Below, one piece after another: positions 51,583-60,462 of a stretch of DNA of 64,000 nt. The translations under genes and the position numbers were made by a program. The DNA comes from Actinomyces qiguomingii (lineage in GTDB: Bacteria; Actinomycetota; Actinomycetes; Actinomycetales; Actinomycetaceae): the NCBI RefSeq assembly GCF_004102025.1, contig NZ_CP025228.1, positions 2,790,001 through 2,854,000 on the forward strand. Direction: 5' to 3'. Under the pieces are notes generated by a model. It was not told the DNA's origin. It saw only the letters and a list, made by a program, of their open reading frames with translations, and did not search any database. Within the stretch, counting starts at the first letter, position 1, and each line of letters opens with the position of its first letter.

Positions 51583-54500
51583 GCCACGGTCCTCCTTCCT
51601 GCGGGGTCAACGGGGCAGCTGGCTCTGAAGGAGCACCGGCTGCAGTCCTTGTTGTGGCGAGCCAGCAGAGTCGGACCCGAGACATCCAGCGCGGCGCGGG
51701 CTAGCAGCTCCACATCCCACTCCTCCCCTGTGTCCGGGTCGGGGCTGGGCGCGAGCACCAACCCATCGGGCGCCATGTACACGCCACGATCCTTCGTCTT
51801 GCGCGGTGCCATTCCAAGCATTGCAAGACCGGCGCCATCCACCTGATAGCCAACAGCGGCCAGCGCCATGCGGTAGGTGGCAAGCTGCGCGTGGTGACTC
51901 GCTCCATTCGGCCTGCCGCCGCCAGTCTTGAAATCGATGACGCGCACCCGCTGCCCCTGCCCGGCGGGTAGCACCCCGTCGGCGGAGGAGTCGGGCAGGA
52001 CGCCGTCAAGAAACTCCAGGCGATCGATGCGCCCGCGCACGCGCACCGGTATCCGCTCGCCCGCTGTCATGGGGCCACCGGCAACGGTTGCGGCTCCGGT
52101 TCCGGCCGGACCTTCGCCGTCGGCCCGCGCCCCGGACTCACCACCGCCGGCGACGACGCTTTGTTGCTTGCCGTCCTCGGGCACGGGCAGGTCCAGGCGA
52201 ACGTCCACCGTCCGCTCCACCAGGGCGGGAGCGGTACCCGAATGCAGGTAGGCGTCGAGCCGGTCGATCATGTCGCGCACGCGCTTGCGGTCAAGGTCAC
52301 CCAGCCAGGTGTCCGGGTATCCCAGCTCCGGCATAACGTCTTCCAGGGCCTGACGCAGCGCCTCGCCGCGCAGCCCCTCCCGCTCGGCACGCTCCGCCAG
52401 GCCGTGTACTACCACGCCGACCCTTTGGGCATTACCGGCGCCGGTGCCGCCGCCGTTGCGCTGCAGGAACCACCTCAACGGGCAGTTGGTGATGGCATCG
52501 ACGTCGGAGGGACTGATGCGAATCTCCCTGCCGGGGGTGACCAGGGGCGTAGTGGAGGTCGGCAGCCCCAGGCCGGCCCAGTTGGCGGGATCAGCCGCGC
52601 TGACGCCGTCGCGGGCGAGTACGGCCAGCAGCCGCTCGGCCTGCCGGCCGCGCAGGCAAGCCTCGGCATCAGCCCCCTGTAACCGGCCGGCGACGGCTGC
52701 GGCGCGCAGCTGCCCGACGAGCCCGGGCAGGGTCAGGTCGCCAACGTCCGCAGCGACCTCGAGCTTGCCATCGTCATTGAAGATCCTCTGCTCGGCCGTG
52801 GCCGCGACCTCGAGCAGGAATGGTGAGGGAGCGGTGTCGGCATCCAGTGCGGCGGTGACCACCAAGCGGCGGTTGGCGCGGGAGATAGCTGAAAGGAACA
52901 TACGACGCTCGTCACCGCGGACCTGGCTGCGGGCCTCGGCGGGGTCCTGAGCGGCCTGGTGTACGCCGTCGGCGGCGAGCGGCAGGCGCCCGGTGACGGC
53001 ATCGACCAGCAGACCGGACCGGGTCAGGCCATCACGCAGCCGCAGGTCGGGCCACGTCTCCCGCTCCACCCCGGCGACGACGACCACCTCCCACTGGGCT
53101 CCTGCCGCTGCCGCGGGCGTGAGGACGGCGACGCCGGGTGGCCGGATACCCTGCGGGGCCACGGTGTCCGAGGGCAGGATCTCCGCGACGAGTTCATCCA
53201 AGAAGGCGGTGGCCTTCCCGCCGGGGTGACGCTCGGCCCACACCTCCGCACGTTTAAACAGAACGGTGACCACGTCCAGGTCGTGCTCGGCCGCCTCTGC
53301 CATGAGCGCGGCGGTGCGGGAGGTGTGCGGCGTCAGCGCCGTGGCGCGCCACGCCTCCGCACAATCCGAGGCCTGCCAGGCCGCCCACAGGAGCGACTCA
53401 ACATCGACACGGTCAGCACCGGCGCCCTCGGCGGCGTCCATTACTCGTCGCAGAGCGGCGATCACCCGGCTGGCGCGCTCGATCCGCGCGGCCTGCTCGG
53501 CCAACGGCTCATCGGCGAGCTCCCGGGCCACGGCCGCCGCCTCCGCGGGCTCGGCCAGGAGGCCTAGCAGGTTGTCATCGGAACTGCCCTGGGCGGACCG
53601 ATCGGCGCGCAGGCGGCGGCGCAGGCGGCGCAGATCCAGGTTGGTCAGCCCGATCAGGGGACTGGTGAGCAGATCGAGGGCCGTGGATCGTTCGGGGGGA
53701 GATGTGGCCTCACCGAGGGCACCGCCCAGGGCTGCGCGGCATACGTTGATGATCGCAGCCGCGGCGGGTTCGGCACGCAGCAGGACGGCAGGGGTGCTGG
53801 AGGCCAGGGGGACGCCGTGGTGGCGCAGCTCGCGGCCCACTGCACGGGCGGTTCCGGCCGAGCGGACAATCACGGCCATCCGGTCCCAGGATGTGTTTCG
53901 GTGGACGTGCTCGGAGCGCAGAATGCGGGCGATCTGAGCTGACTGCTGGAGTGGGCCGGAGGCAATGAGGACCTCTACGCCACCGGGGGCTGCGGCGTCG
54001 GCGGCGTTGATGTGCTTGACGTACTCGGGGGGCTGAGGATGGCGGTGGGTGGCGGTGCCGGTAATGGGAATGCGATCGGCCTGTGCGGCCCACACCCGGG
54101 CGAGTGCAGACGTACCGCGGTGTACGGCATCCAGCGTCAGCCGTTCGGCTGCAAGCCCGGAACGGTCTTCGGCGGCGTTGAGCAGGCTCGGGTTGCCGCC
54201 GCGGAAGACCTCGACGGCGGCGTCGGGGTCACCCAGGGCGATGATCTGGGCACGGTGGCCGGCGGCGTCAGGGACGGTGAGGGCAACCAGCATACGGGCA
54301 GTGGCGGCCGTGCAGTCCTGATAGTCGTCAACGATGACGACATCGGGTACGGGACGGGGCACTAGCACGCCGTCGTCATCCCAGGTACTCAAAGCTTCGC
54401 GGGCGCGATCCTGCAGGCGAGCAGTGTCCATCTCGCGGACGGTGCCGCGGTTGGCGGCGCTGGGACGACCCTGCGCGTCCCAGGTGCGCAGAAGCTCGGC

Positions 54501-55088
54501 GGCGCGCTGCCAGATGGGGACCTTGAGCTCGGCTCCAAGTCGGGCCAGTTCATCCGCGTCGATGCCGAGCTCCCCCGCGCGGGCCAACAGATTGCGCAGC
54601 TCTGTGCGGAAGGCGCGCGACTCCACGGCCTCGGCGGGCAGATCCCCCCAAGTGGTGCCGCGCAGTAGCCGCGCCAGGGCGGCGTCCTCCTCCGCCCCGG
54701 CGAGCAGCACGGGGGCGGGCAACGGGTCGGCTCTTTGGGTCAGGGAGGTCTGCAGGATGGTCAGCGCGAGAGATGCGGGGGTGCGCACCCGAACCGTGCC
54801 CGAGCGGGCGCCGGCGAGCTTAAGCAGATGAGAGGCGCGCTCGCGCAGGCGATCCGCACGGACACGTGTGGGGGCGAGTAGGACGGCGTCCTTGCCGCGG
54901 CCGGTCACCGCCTCGATCAGAAGGCGCAGCGCTGTGGTGGTCTTGCCAGTTCCGGGGGCTCCGAGGATCACCAGGTTCGTACCGTCCGCGGCACGGGCGA
55001 GCACCCGAGCGGCGGAGGCGTCCGGCGCGGGAAGCGGTGGCTGCACGAGCGGAGGCAGAAGGCGGGGGGCGCCGGCGGAACTGGTCAT
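51579..55088 (-). CDS. UvrD/RecB-like helicase-nuclease with Cys cluster, AdnA-like
   Basis: A 1169-residue partner protein. Motor motifs: LGAPGTGKTTTALRLL near residue 40, VVIVDDYQDCTAATARML (Asp-Tyr-Gln-Asp variant of the DExx box), ALGDPDAAVEVFRGG and AISRANRRLVVTAA. The motifs are weaker than in the AdnB-like protein. The C-terminal nuclease domain shows VRGRIDRLEFL and RVIDFKTGGGRP. Four Cys (TNCPLRWFL, then SRCSFRASC) match the iron-sulfur cluster that frames the nuclease in AdnA/AddB. With the downstream AdnB-like protein it should form a heterodimer for resecting broken DNA. It ends by overlapping that gene by 4 bp and starts 232 bp from divergent DUF3107. Confidence 0.87.
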   Translation of the reverse strand: MTSSAGAPRLLPPLVQPPLPAPDASAARVLARAADGTNLVILGAPGTGKTTTALRLLIEAVTGRGKDAVLLAPTRVRADRLRERASHLLKLAGARSGTVRVRTPASLALTILQTSLTQRADPLPAPVLLAGAEEDAALARLLRGTTWGDLPAEAVESRAFRTELRNLLARAGELGIDADELARLGAELKVPIWQRAAELLRTWDAQGRPSAANRGTVREMDTARLQDRAREALSTWDDDGVLVPRPVPDVVIVDDYQDCTAATARMLVALTVPDAAGHRAQIIALGDPDAAVEVFRGGNPSLLNAAEDRSGLAAERLTLDAVHRGTSALARVWAAQADRIPITGTATHRHPQPPEYVKHINAADAAAPGGVEVLIASGPLQQSAQIARILRSEHVHRNTSWDRMAVIVRSAGTARAVGRELRHHGVPLASSTPAVLLRAEPAAAAIINVCRAALGGALGEATSPPERSTALDLLTSPLIGLTNLDLRRLRRRLRADRSAQGSSDDNLLGLLAEPAEAAAVARELADEPLAEQAARIERASRVIAALRRVMDAAEGAGADRVDVESLLWAAWQASDCAEAWRATALTPHTSRTAALMAEAAEHDLDVVTVLFKRAEVWAERHPGGKATAFLDELVAEILPSDTVAPQGIRPPGVAVLTPAAAAGAQWEVVVVAGVERETWPDLRLRDGLTRSGLLVDAVTGRLPLAADGVHQAAQDPAEARSQVRGDERRMFLSAISRANRRLVVTAALDADTAPSPFLLEVAATAEQRIFNDDGKLEVAADVGDLTLPGLVGQLRAAAVAGRLQGADAEACLRGRQAERLLAVLARDGVSAADPANWAGLGLPTSTTPLVTPGREIRISPSDVDAITNCPLRWFLQRNGGGTGAGNAQRVGVVVHGLAERAEREGLRGEALRQALEDVMPELGYPDTWLGDLDRKRVRDMIDRLDAYLHSGTAPALVERTVDVRLDLPVPEDGKQQSVVAGGGESGARADGEGPAGTGAATVAGGPMTAGERIPVRVRGRIDRLEFLDGVLPDSSADGVLPAGQGQRVRVIDFKTGGGRPNGASHHAQLATYRMALAAVGYQVDGAGLAMLGMAPRKTKDRGVYMAPDGLVLAPSPDPDTGEEWDVELLARAALDVSGPTLLARHNKDCSRCSFRASCPVDPAGRRTVA

Positions 55089-55320
55089 GGGCCCATCTCA
55101 TCACGTGGGTCAGACATGAACTGAACACCCTAAACGTCTTCTGAGCCCCGGATCGGTACGAGCCCTGCCCTCCGTGGTGTCCGCGCGGCGCGAAATGCCC
55201 GGGATTCCCGCGGTTCAGACGAACAGATACGGCCGTAAGGCCCATAGGATCAGGGTAGACACCCCACCGCGGTCGTTCACCCACTAGCGGGCGGCCCGGA
55301 TCCTGATTGAAGGAGCACCC

Positions 55321-55536
55321 ATGCAGGTCACCATTGGAATCAAGCACTCCACGCGCGAGCTCTCGGTGGAGACCTCCGCCTCCCAGGAGGAGATCCTCGC
55401 CGCCGTCGCCGATGCCGCCACTTCCTCGGTCACCCTGACGGACGACAAGGGCCGTAAGGTGTTCATCCCTGCGGGCTCGCTCGCCTACATCGAAATCGGG
55501 GAGTCCTCCCCCCGCCGCGTCGGCTTCGGCATCTGA
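55321..55536 (+). CDS. DUF3107 family protein
   Basis: A 71-residue protein (MQVTIGIKHSTRELSVETSA) of the DUF3107 family, found throughout actinobacteria and known as the TB9.4 antigen region protein Rv3208A in M. tuberculosis. The sequence is soluble, with a short beta-strand/alpha-helix pattern and a conserved ending ESSPRRVGFGI. AAGGAG precedes the ATG. Function unknown. It lies divergently next to the AdnA-like gene, as it does near adnAB in mycobacteria. Confidence 0.93.
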   Translation: MQVTIGIKHSTRELSVETSASQEEILAAVADAATSSVTLTDDKGRKVFIPAGSLAYIEIGESSPRRVGFGI

Positions 55537-55591
55537 CCCGCCGCCTCCTCTCCCCCTCCGCACCCCTCCTCTCCCCCTCCCCCCTCCCGTC

Positions 55592-55622
55592 GAGTTCGGT
55601 CGATATAACCGTCGAGTTCGGT
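55592..55622 (+). repeat. 22-bp period intergenic array D, two units
   Basis: GAGTTCGGT at 55592 and 55614, 22 bp apart, with linker CGATATAACCGTC. A C-rich run precedes it and a G/T-rich tract (55624-55700) follows, before the lipoprotein gene. No further gene is visible in 55537-55774. Confidence 0.85.
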
Positions 55623-55774
55623 TGTTGTGGCCGGGGTGCGATGGGTTTTCCACAGGGTGTTGGTTGGGGGTGGCGGTTGTGGTGGGTGTGTGGGTACGGT
55701 TGCCTGGCGTCGGCGCTTTGGCTGGCGCGCCTGTTAGTCCCGTTAGGGTCCTCACCGAGGAGGCCGTGCCCGTT

Positions 55775-56449
55775 ATGTCTACCGTCCCCTTACTCCATTC
55801 GATGCCGCATCGGCGCCGGGCTGCGGTCGGGTTCGCTCGTCTGGCGGCCTTGTCCGTGGTGGTTGCCTGGCTGGCACTGGGTGGGGGTTGTTCGCGTGGA
55901 AGCGCCACCAGTGGTTTCAGTCCCACCTGGACCCCATCAGCGACTGTCAGTGCTAGTGCCGCGCCCACGCTGTCGCCGGAACAGGCCGCGGCCAGAGCCA
56001 CCGCCCTGGCCATGGAGCCGCCTGATCCCTACACCCCACAGTTCACCCCCGAAGGCGCCATCACCGCAGCCACATACTTCCTCAACCTCTACCCATACGT
56101 CTACGCCACCGGCGACATAGATGCTTTCGAGAAAATGAGTGACGACAACTGCGAATTCTGCGATAGCGTCATTAACAACGCCACCGAACTACACGATGCA
56201 GGTGGCTGGATCGACCTATGGGAGCCGGACGTCACACCCCTGGCGTGGTGGACAGACCAAGAAGACCCCAACCGCTACGTAGTACGTGCCCAAGTAACAT
56301 CCCAGGAACGTGATCAGTATCCAGGAGATGGCCAGCCTCCCCTGCACATTACGCGAACGGAAGACATCTTACTGGTCCAATTGTATTGGAGTGGCCACAA
56401 TTGGGCAATAGAGATAGTTGATCTAGAAGAGGGAGGCGAAGTTGAATGA
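55775..56449 (+). CDS. DUF6318-like lipoprotein
   Basis: A 224-residue exported protein, with start at ATG 55775 (MSTVPLLHSMPH; GAGGAGG lies 11 bases upstream, and GTG 55766 is an alternative). A hydrophobic segment ends in LALGGGC, a weak lipobox, followed by a Ser/Thr/Pro linker. The folded part has TPEGAITAATYFLNLYPYVYATGDIDAFEKMSDDNCEFC, the hallmark of the DUF6318 family common in Actinomyces. Two Cys in NCEFC could form a disulfide. Function unknown. It overlaps the next gene by 4 bp (ATGA), so both were translated together before the IS element broke the second. Confidence 0.72.
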   Translation: MSTVPLLHSMPHRRRAAVGFARLAALSVVVAWLALGGGCSRGSATSGFSPTWTPSATVSASAAPTLSPEQAAARATALAMEPPDPYTPQFTPEGAITAATYFLNLYPYVYATGDIDAFEKMSDDNCEFCDSVINNATELHDAGGWIDLWEPDVTPLAWWTDQEDPNRYVVRAQVTSQERDQYPGDGQPPLHITRTEDILLVQLYWSGHNWAIEIVDLEEGGEVE

Positions 56450-57205
56450 AACACCGGGTCAACACACACAACGCCACGTTCGTCATAATATTCTCATTAT
56501 GGCTTGCTGTTACCCCCGCCGCATTCGCTGATACGCGTTCCGAACATAGTTTCAGCACTGACGCGCATGGTAGTTCGGTGATTGTTTCTGGTGAGGTGTC
56601 TTATGATGTGGTGGTGTCGGTTCCGGGTGGGTCGGGTGGGGGCGGTGTCACTGTTGAGGGCGGCACTGGTGGGGTGTTCGATGAGAGGGCCGCTTTTATG
56701 GCGAGTTTGTCTTATGCCATGTGCTTCGGTATGAGAATGGGCGTGAACGTCGGAATGCGTGCTGTTGTGCTTGATCCTGACGAGTGCGCCACCGATGCCG
56801 CGGCGGCAACCAGCGTCCAAGCCTCCGACGGCACCACCGTGGTGGTTAAGGTCACTGCCGCCAATGTGTCCACCCTGCTGGCCGAGGGCTCAGGCATCAC
56901 CCGCCAACCCCCAGGCCCAGAAGTACTGCTAACCAAGGACTTCATCGTCTACACCAGCCCCGACACCCAGGTACTAACCACCACCGTAGCCGGAACCGAA
57001 GTAACCATCCACGCCACCCCCACCTCCTACACCTGGAACTGGGGAGACGGCACCACCACAACCACCACCGACCCCGGCGCACCCTGGCCCAACCAGACCC
57101 TCACCCACCGCTACACCCGCACAGCCACCGACGTCACCACCACCCTTACCACCACCTGGAAAGCCACCTACACCCCCAACGGCGGCACCACCACCCCCGT
57201 GGTCG
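56446..57205 (+). pseudogene. Secreted PKD-like protein gene, 5' part, split by IS element
   Basis: The first 253 codons of an exported protein: signal peptide (LWLAVTPAAFA|DTR), a Gly-rich segment, a Cys-containing region and a PKD-like beta domain with SYTWNWGDGTTTTTTDPG. The frame is broken at 57206 by an IS3-family element, adding foreign codons up to a stop at 57273. Removing the element and one copy of GTCG joins this part in frame to 58776-58870, restoring a 284-residue protein. Such genes accompany DUF6318 lipoproteins in Actinomyces. Confidence 0.85.
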
Positions 57206-57293
57206 TGATTTGCTTCAGCGTTCGTGTCCGGTTTTGGGCTGAGGATCAGACCGCATGGGTAGGGTCTTCGTGACACCTTGAGGAGGGTGCGCG

Positions 57294-57641
57294 ATGAGCA
57301 GTGATGCTGACACGACGAGGGGTTCTGGGCGTCGGGCCAAGGTGTTCTTGTCGCCTTCGCAGAAGTATGAGATCTACGTAAGGCTGATGCGAGAGGAGGT
57401 CACGGTGGGGGCGGCTGCGACCGAGGCCGGAGTGGACCGCTCCACGATCGTGAGGCTGCGGCAGGTCGCCAGGCAAGGCGCCTTGGACGCGTTGTCGGCT
57501 TCGCGTCCGGGTTCGTCTGGCAAGTCGGCTCGTGATGTCGAGCTTGAGCAGGCCAGGGCCGAGATCGACCGCTTGACCCGTACGGTGACGGAGCAGGCGG
57601 TGAAGTTGGTGGTGCTGGAGAAAAAAGGGGGCTCGGTCTGA
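57294..57641 (+). CDS. IS3-family transposase OrfA
   Basis: A 115-residue DNA-binding protein that recognises the element ends. The helix-turn-helix segment is AAATEAGVDRSTIVRLRQVA, followed by a Leu/Glu-rich coiled-coil-like stretch (VELEQARAEIDRLTRTV). AAAAAAG at 57621-57627 near its end is the classic -1 slippery site used to make the OrfAB fusion; the -1 frame is open from there into orfB. The stop TGA overlaps the orfB ATG (TGATG). Confidence 0.9.
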   Translation: MSSDADTTRGSGRRAKVFLSPSQKYEIYVRLMREEVTVGAAATEAGVDRSTIVRLRQVARQGALDALSASRPGSSGKSARDVELEQARAEIDRLTRTVTEQAVKLVVLEKKGGSV

Positions 57642-58731
57642 TGCCCGGTGCCCCGGTCCCCGCCCGGGTGGATGCGCCCGTCAAACAGGGGCTTTTGGAG
57701 CTGGTGGACTACGCCACCGGTCAGGGCTGGACCGTGGCTAAGGCCTGTGAGGTCCTGGGACTGGCCGAGCGACGCTACCGGCGCTGGAAACGGCGCCAGA
57801 ACGGGGTAGGACTGGCCGACGCCCGGCCTGGCGCCGCTGTCAATGCCCTGATGCCGTGCGAGATCGAGGCGATTGTGGACGCCTTCGAGACTTTCGGTGA
57901 GAAGGACTTCTCTCACCGTCGCCTGGCTCACCGAGGCTCCTACAACGGGTTGTTCTGGGCGTCGGCCTCCACCGTCCGCAGGGTCCTGAATGACCACGAG
58001 CTTCGGTTCAGGCATCCCGCCCGGCCAGCGCGCTCCAAGCGTCGTCCGTTCCCCGACTGGGCGACGTACAAGCCCAACTCGATCTGGATCTACGACTCCA
58101 CTCACTTCACCGCCTGCGGCATGACTGTGCTGATCATCGAGGATCTGGTCTCACGCAAGTGGATCACCCATGTGGTCTCCAGCGAGGAGACCCACCACCA
58201 GGTCCGCCTCGCCTTCGAGCAGGCCCTGGACGCCGAAGGCCTGCTCGAGGCCGCCCTGGAACGAGCCCAGGCCCTGAAGCGCCGGCTGACGCTTGACGGA
58301 GACGATGAACTGACCCCGATCCTGTTGGCGGTGTCCGACAACGGCTCCCAGATGATTGCTGCCAACACCCGCAGGTTCATGGCCATGGTCGCCATCGCCC
58401 AGCACTTCGGACGGCCGGCGACACGCGGCCGACCAGGCCCGGGGTCGAGTCCCTCAACGGAACACTCAAGGCCGAGTGGCCTCACCTGCTGGCAATCACC
58501 GATCCCGCTGTCCTGAGGGCCGAACTCGACTCTGTGCGCACCGAGTACAACAGCCAGCGCTTGCACTCCGGAATCGGCTACGTCACACCCCTGGACGAGC
58601 ACACCGGGCGCGGGCCGGCCATCCGCAAGGCCCGCCAGGAAGGCCTGAAACGGGCCGCTCAGCAGCGCCTTGCCTACAACCGCAAACAACGAGACAATCA
58701 AACCAACCAAGAAGACCACGATGATGTCTGA
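57641..58731 (+). pseudogene. IS3-family transposase OrfB, frameshifted
   Basis: The DDE integrase is in one frame up to about 58425: the first catalytic Asp is in IWIYDSTHFTACG and the second in LAVSDNGSQMIA. After RPATRGR the frame is lost; the true continuation (VESLNGTLKAEW, with the catalytic Glu) lies in another frame, then YNSQRLHSGIGYVTPLDEH to the stop at 58731. The shift (58425-58450) is consistent with two single-base insertions, one in ACACGCGG and one in CGGGGTC. This removes the third catalytic residue, so the element is probably immobile unless complemented in trans. Confidence 0.85.
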
Positions 58732-58775
58732 TCCAACCGCCCCAAGCGGACATTAACGCTGAAACAGGTCAGTCG

Positions 58776-58870
58776 GAACCATCACCACCACCAACACCAC
58801 CACCCCCTACAACATCGTCCGCACCCTCACCTACCTCACCGACCAAGCCGAAACCCAAAAACGACACTAA
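58776..58870 (+). pseudogene. Secreted PKD-like protein gene, 3' part
   Basis: The last 31 codons of the split gene (TITTTNTTTPYNIVRTL, then DQAETQKRH and TAA). The frame matches the 5' part exactly once the IS element and one GTCG are removed. It has no start site of its own and is not expected to be translated. Confidence 0.85.
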
Positions 58871-58923
58871 CCAAACCCAGCCCCACCACCACCATCGCCC
58901 ATGCGCATCCACATCCACAGGTG

Positions 58924-59148
58924 CTACAGCCGGTCGTGCTTCTCACAGAACACGTGGTCGCCCATGATCTTGAAGCCGTCTCGCTCGGCCGCACGCAGCG
59001 CGTCGTGCTCGGTGTAGCTCAGTGCCAGTACCCGCTCGATCGCCGTGCCATCCGGGTCATGGACAGTGTCCACCACCCGGTGTGCGACCATGCGTTCACA
59101 CCCCTCGTGGTCACAGCGGACGGCGATGGCCTCGCGGCGGATGAACAT
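58924..59148 (-). CDS. Small hypothetical protein with Cys/His pairs
   Basis: A 74-residue protein (MFIRREAIAVRCDHEGCERM) that I cannot assign to a family. Two Cys/His groups, CDHEGC near residue 12 and the C-terminal FCEKHD, suggest a zinc-binding fold. The middle is helical (TEHDALRAAERDGFKI). A GGGGAT-type ribosome site precedes the ATG. It is transcribed away from the TauE gene and ends 50 bp from the remnant of the split secreted-protein gene. Confidence 0.55.
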   Translation of the reverse strand: MFIRREAIAVRCDHEGCERMVAHRVVDTVHDPDGTAIERVLALSYTEHDALRAAERDGFKIMGDHVFCEKHDRL

Positions 59149-59316
59149 GTGATCCCCTCTCCGGTTCGGGATTGCTACTCATGGCTTAGTGCGAATCTGC
59201 TTCGCCTGCGGACCCGCCGAGGGTGTCCACGCTCCCGGCCGCAGCCCGGCAGTATCATGCCTCACGGCAAGGTGTTCCACACGACCATTTCCGGCTCCTC
59301 CGACTTAAGGGTGTTG

Positions 59317-59454
59317 TGGGCGAGTGTGGGCTCGGCCGGCTGCCGACCTCGTACTTGGACCGCGTTCCTGCGGTTGGACCGGGCTTCTGCGGTTGGACCG
59401 TCTGAGAGTGCGTTTCAGGTGGTCCATCCGCAGGCAGGCGGTCCACGTGCGGGG
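59317..59454 (-). repeat. GGTCCAACCGC repeat block, inverted copy of 33.7 kb
   Basis: Read on the minus strand, this block matches 33656-33775 over about 100 bp: AACGCACTCTCAGACGGTCC, CAACCGCAG and AACGCGGTCCAAGTACG occur in the same order, with one unit fewer. GATTCTGGGCCCTTCCCC follows at 59460, in place of GATTCTGGACACTT. Confidence 0.8.
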
Positions 59455-59495
59455 GTGCCGATTCTGGGCCCTTCCCCACCCCACCAGCCCCACCA

Positions 59496-59556
59496 ACCGA
59501 ACTCGATCGTCATATCGACCGAACTCGTTGGTAATATCGACCGAACTCGGCGAATA
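59496..59556 (-). repeat. 22-bp period intergenic array E, three units
   Basis: ACCGAACTCG begins at 59496, 59518 and 59540, exactly 22 bp apart, linkers ATCGTCATATCG and TTGGTAATATCG. A CACCCCACCAGCCCCACC tract (G-rich on the other strand) adjoins it, as at array B. The remaining gap up to 59654 holds the TauE gene's leader and promoter; I see no gene in it. Confidence 0.9.
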
Positions 59557-59654
59557 CGGCTCGACCGGAAGAACCCCATTTCCGGGGATGTTCAAATGCG
59601 CGCACATCCCCACGCTCCCAACCCGATCCGCTCCGGCGACTACGCTGATCCGCG

Positions 59655-60404
59655 ATGTCGCCCGTAATCACCTACGCCCTACTGTTCCTCGCCGGCGTTG
59701 TCGCCGGCATCGTCGGCTACCTGGTGGGGATGGCCTCGCTCGTCTCCTACCCGGCGATGGTGGCCCTGGGCGTGCCCCCGGTGGTCGCCAACGCATCCAA
59801 CACGGTCAGCCTGATTCCCGGCGGCATCGGCTCGTTGATCACCTCCTGGGACCGGCTGAGGCAGATCCGCTACTACCCGCTGCTCCCGCAGGTACTCATC
59901 GCCGTCGTCGGCGGGCTCGTGGGCGGGACGCTGCTGCTGGTGGCGCCACCGGGAGTGTTCGAGGCCATCGTGCCCTGGCTCGTACTGTTGGCGACCGTGA
60001 TGGTCGCCCTCAGTCCGTGGCTGCGGCAAGGCGCCGCCAACTACCGCCTGGCCGCCCCCGCCTTCCTGACCCTAATGGCCGCGATCATGGTTTACAGCGG
60101 CTACTTCGGCGCCGGCGCGGGGGTGCTCTTCTTCGCCCTGTGTACCCTGGGCACACCCATGAACACGCATGCCGCCATTGTCATGAAGACACCCATGCTG
60201 ACCCTGTCCAACTTCTCCGCCGCCGTGCTGTTCATCGTGCAGGACAGGGTCGACTGGGGCGCGGCAATCGCCGTCGGCATCGGCTCCTTCGCCGGCGGTT
60301 ACGTGGCGCCCCTGATTCAGCGACTCATTCCCGAGCGGGTCATTCATGCCGCCGTCGTGGTCGGCGGGCTGGTACTTACCGCCTGGTTACTGTTCGGCCG
60401 GTGA
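59655..60404 (+). CDS. TauE/SafE-family sulfite/organosulfonate exporter-like membrane protein
   Basis: A 249-residue membrane protein with seven to eight helices. The two half-repeats of the TauE/SafE family are seen as GVVAGIVGYLVGMASLVSYPAMVALGVPPVVANASNTVSL and GYFGAGAGVLFFALCTLGTPMNTHAAIVMKTPM. It probably exports small anions such as sulfite or sulfoacetate, though many homologues are uncharacterised. The gene is monocistronic. It starts at the ATG at 59655. Confidence 0.88.
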   Translation: MSPVITYALLFLAGVVAGIVGYLVGMASLVSYPAMVALGVPPVVANASNTVSLIPGGIGSLITSWDRLRQIRYYPLLPQVLIAVVGGLVGGTLLLVAPPGVFEAIVPWLVLLATVMVALSPWLRQGAANYRLAAPAFLTLMAAIMVYSGYFGAGAGVLFFALCTLGTPMNTHAAIVMKTPMLTLSNFSAAVLFIVQDRVDWGAAIAVGIGSFAGGYVAPLIQRLIPERVIHAAVVVGGLVLTAWLLFGR

Positions 60405-60462
60405 TCCCGCCCCGACGACGACGCTTCCGGAACCCTTGATGCTTCCCGACGACGCCGCTCGC

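Larger units (their letters stand above)
57206..58771 (+). mobile_element. IS3-family insertion sequence, 1566 bp
   Basis: The element has 25-bp terminal inverted repeats (57206-57230 and 58747-58771), identical at 20 positions. It is flanked by the 4-bp direct repeat GTCG (57202-57205 and 58772-58775), the normal target duplication for the IS3 family. It carries orfA and orfB in the IS3 arrangement with a slippery A6G between them. Excision at these ends restores the reading frame of the interrupted gene. Confidence 0.93.
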
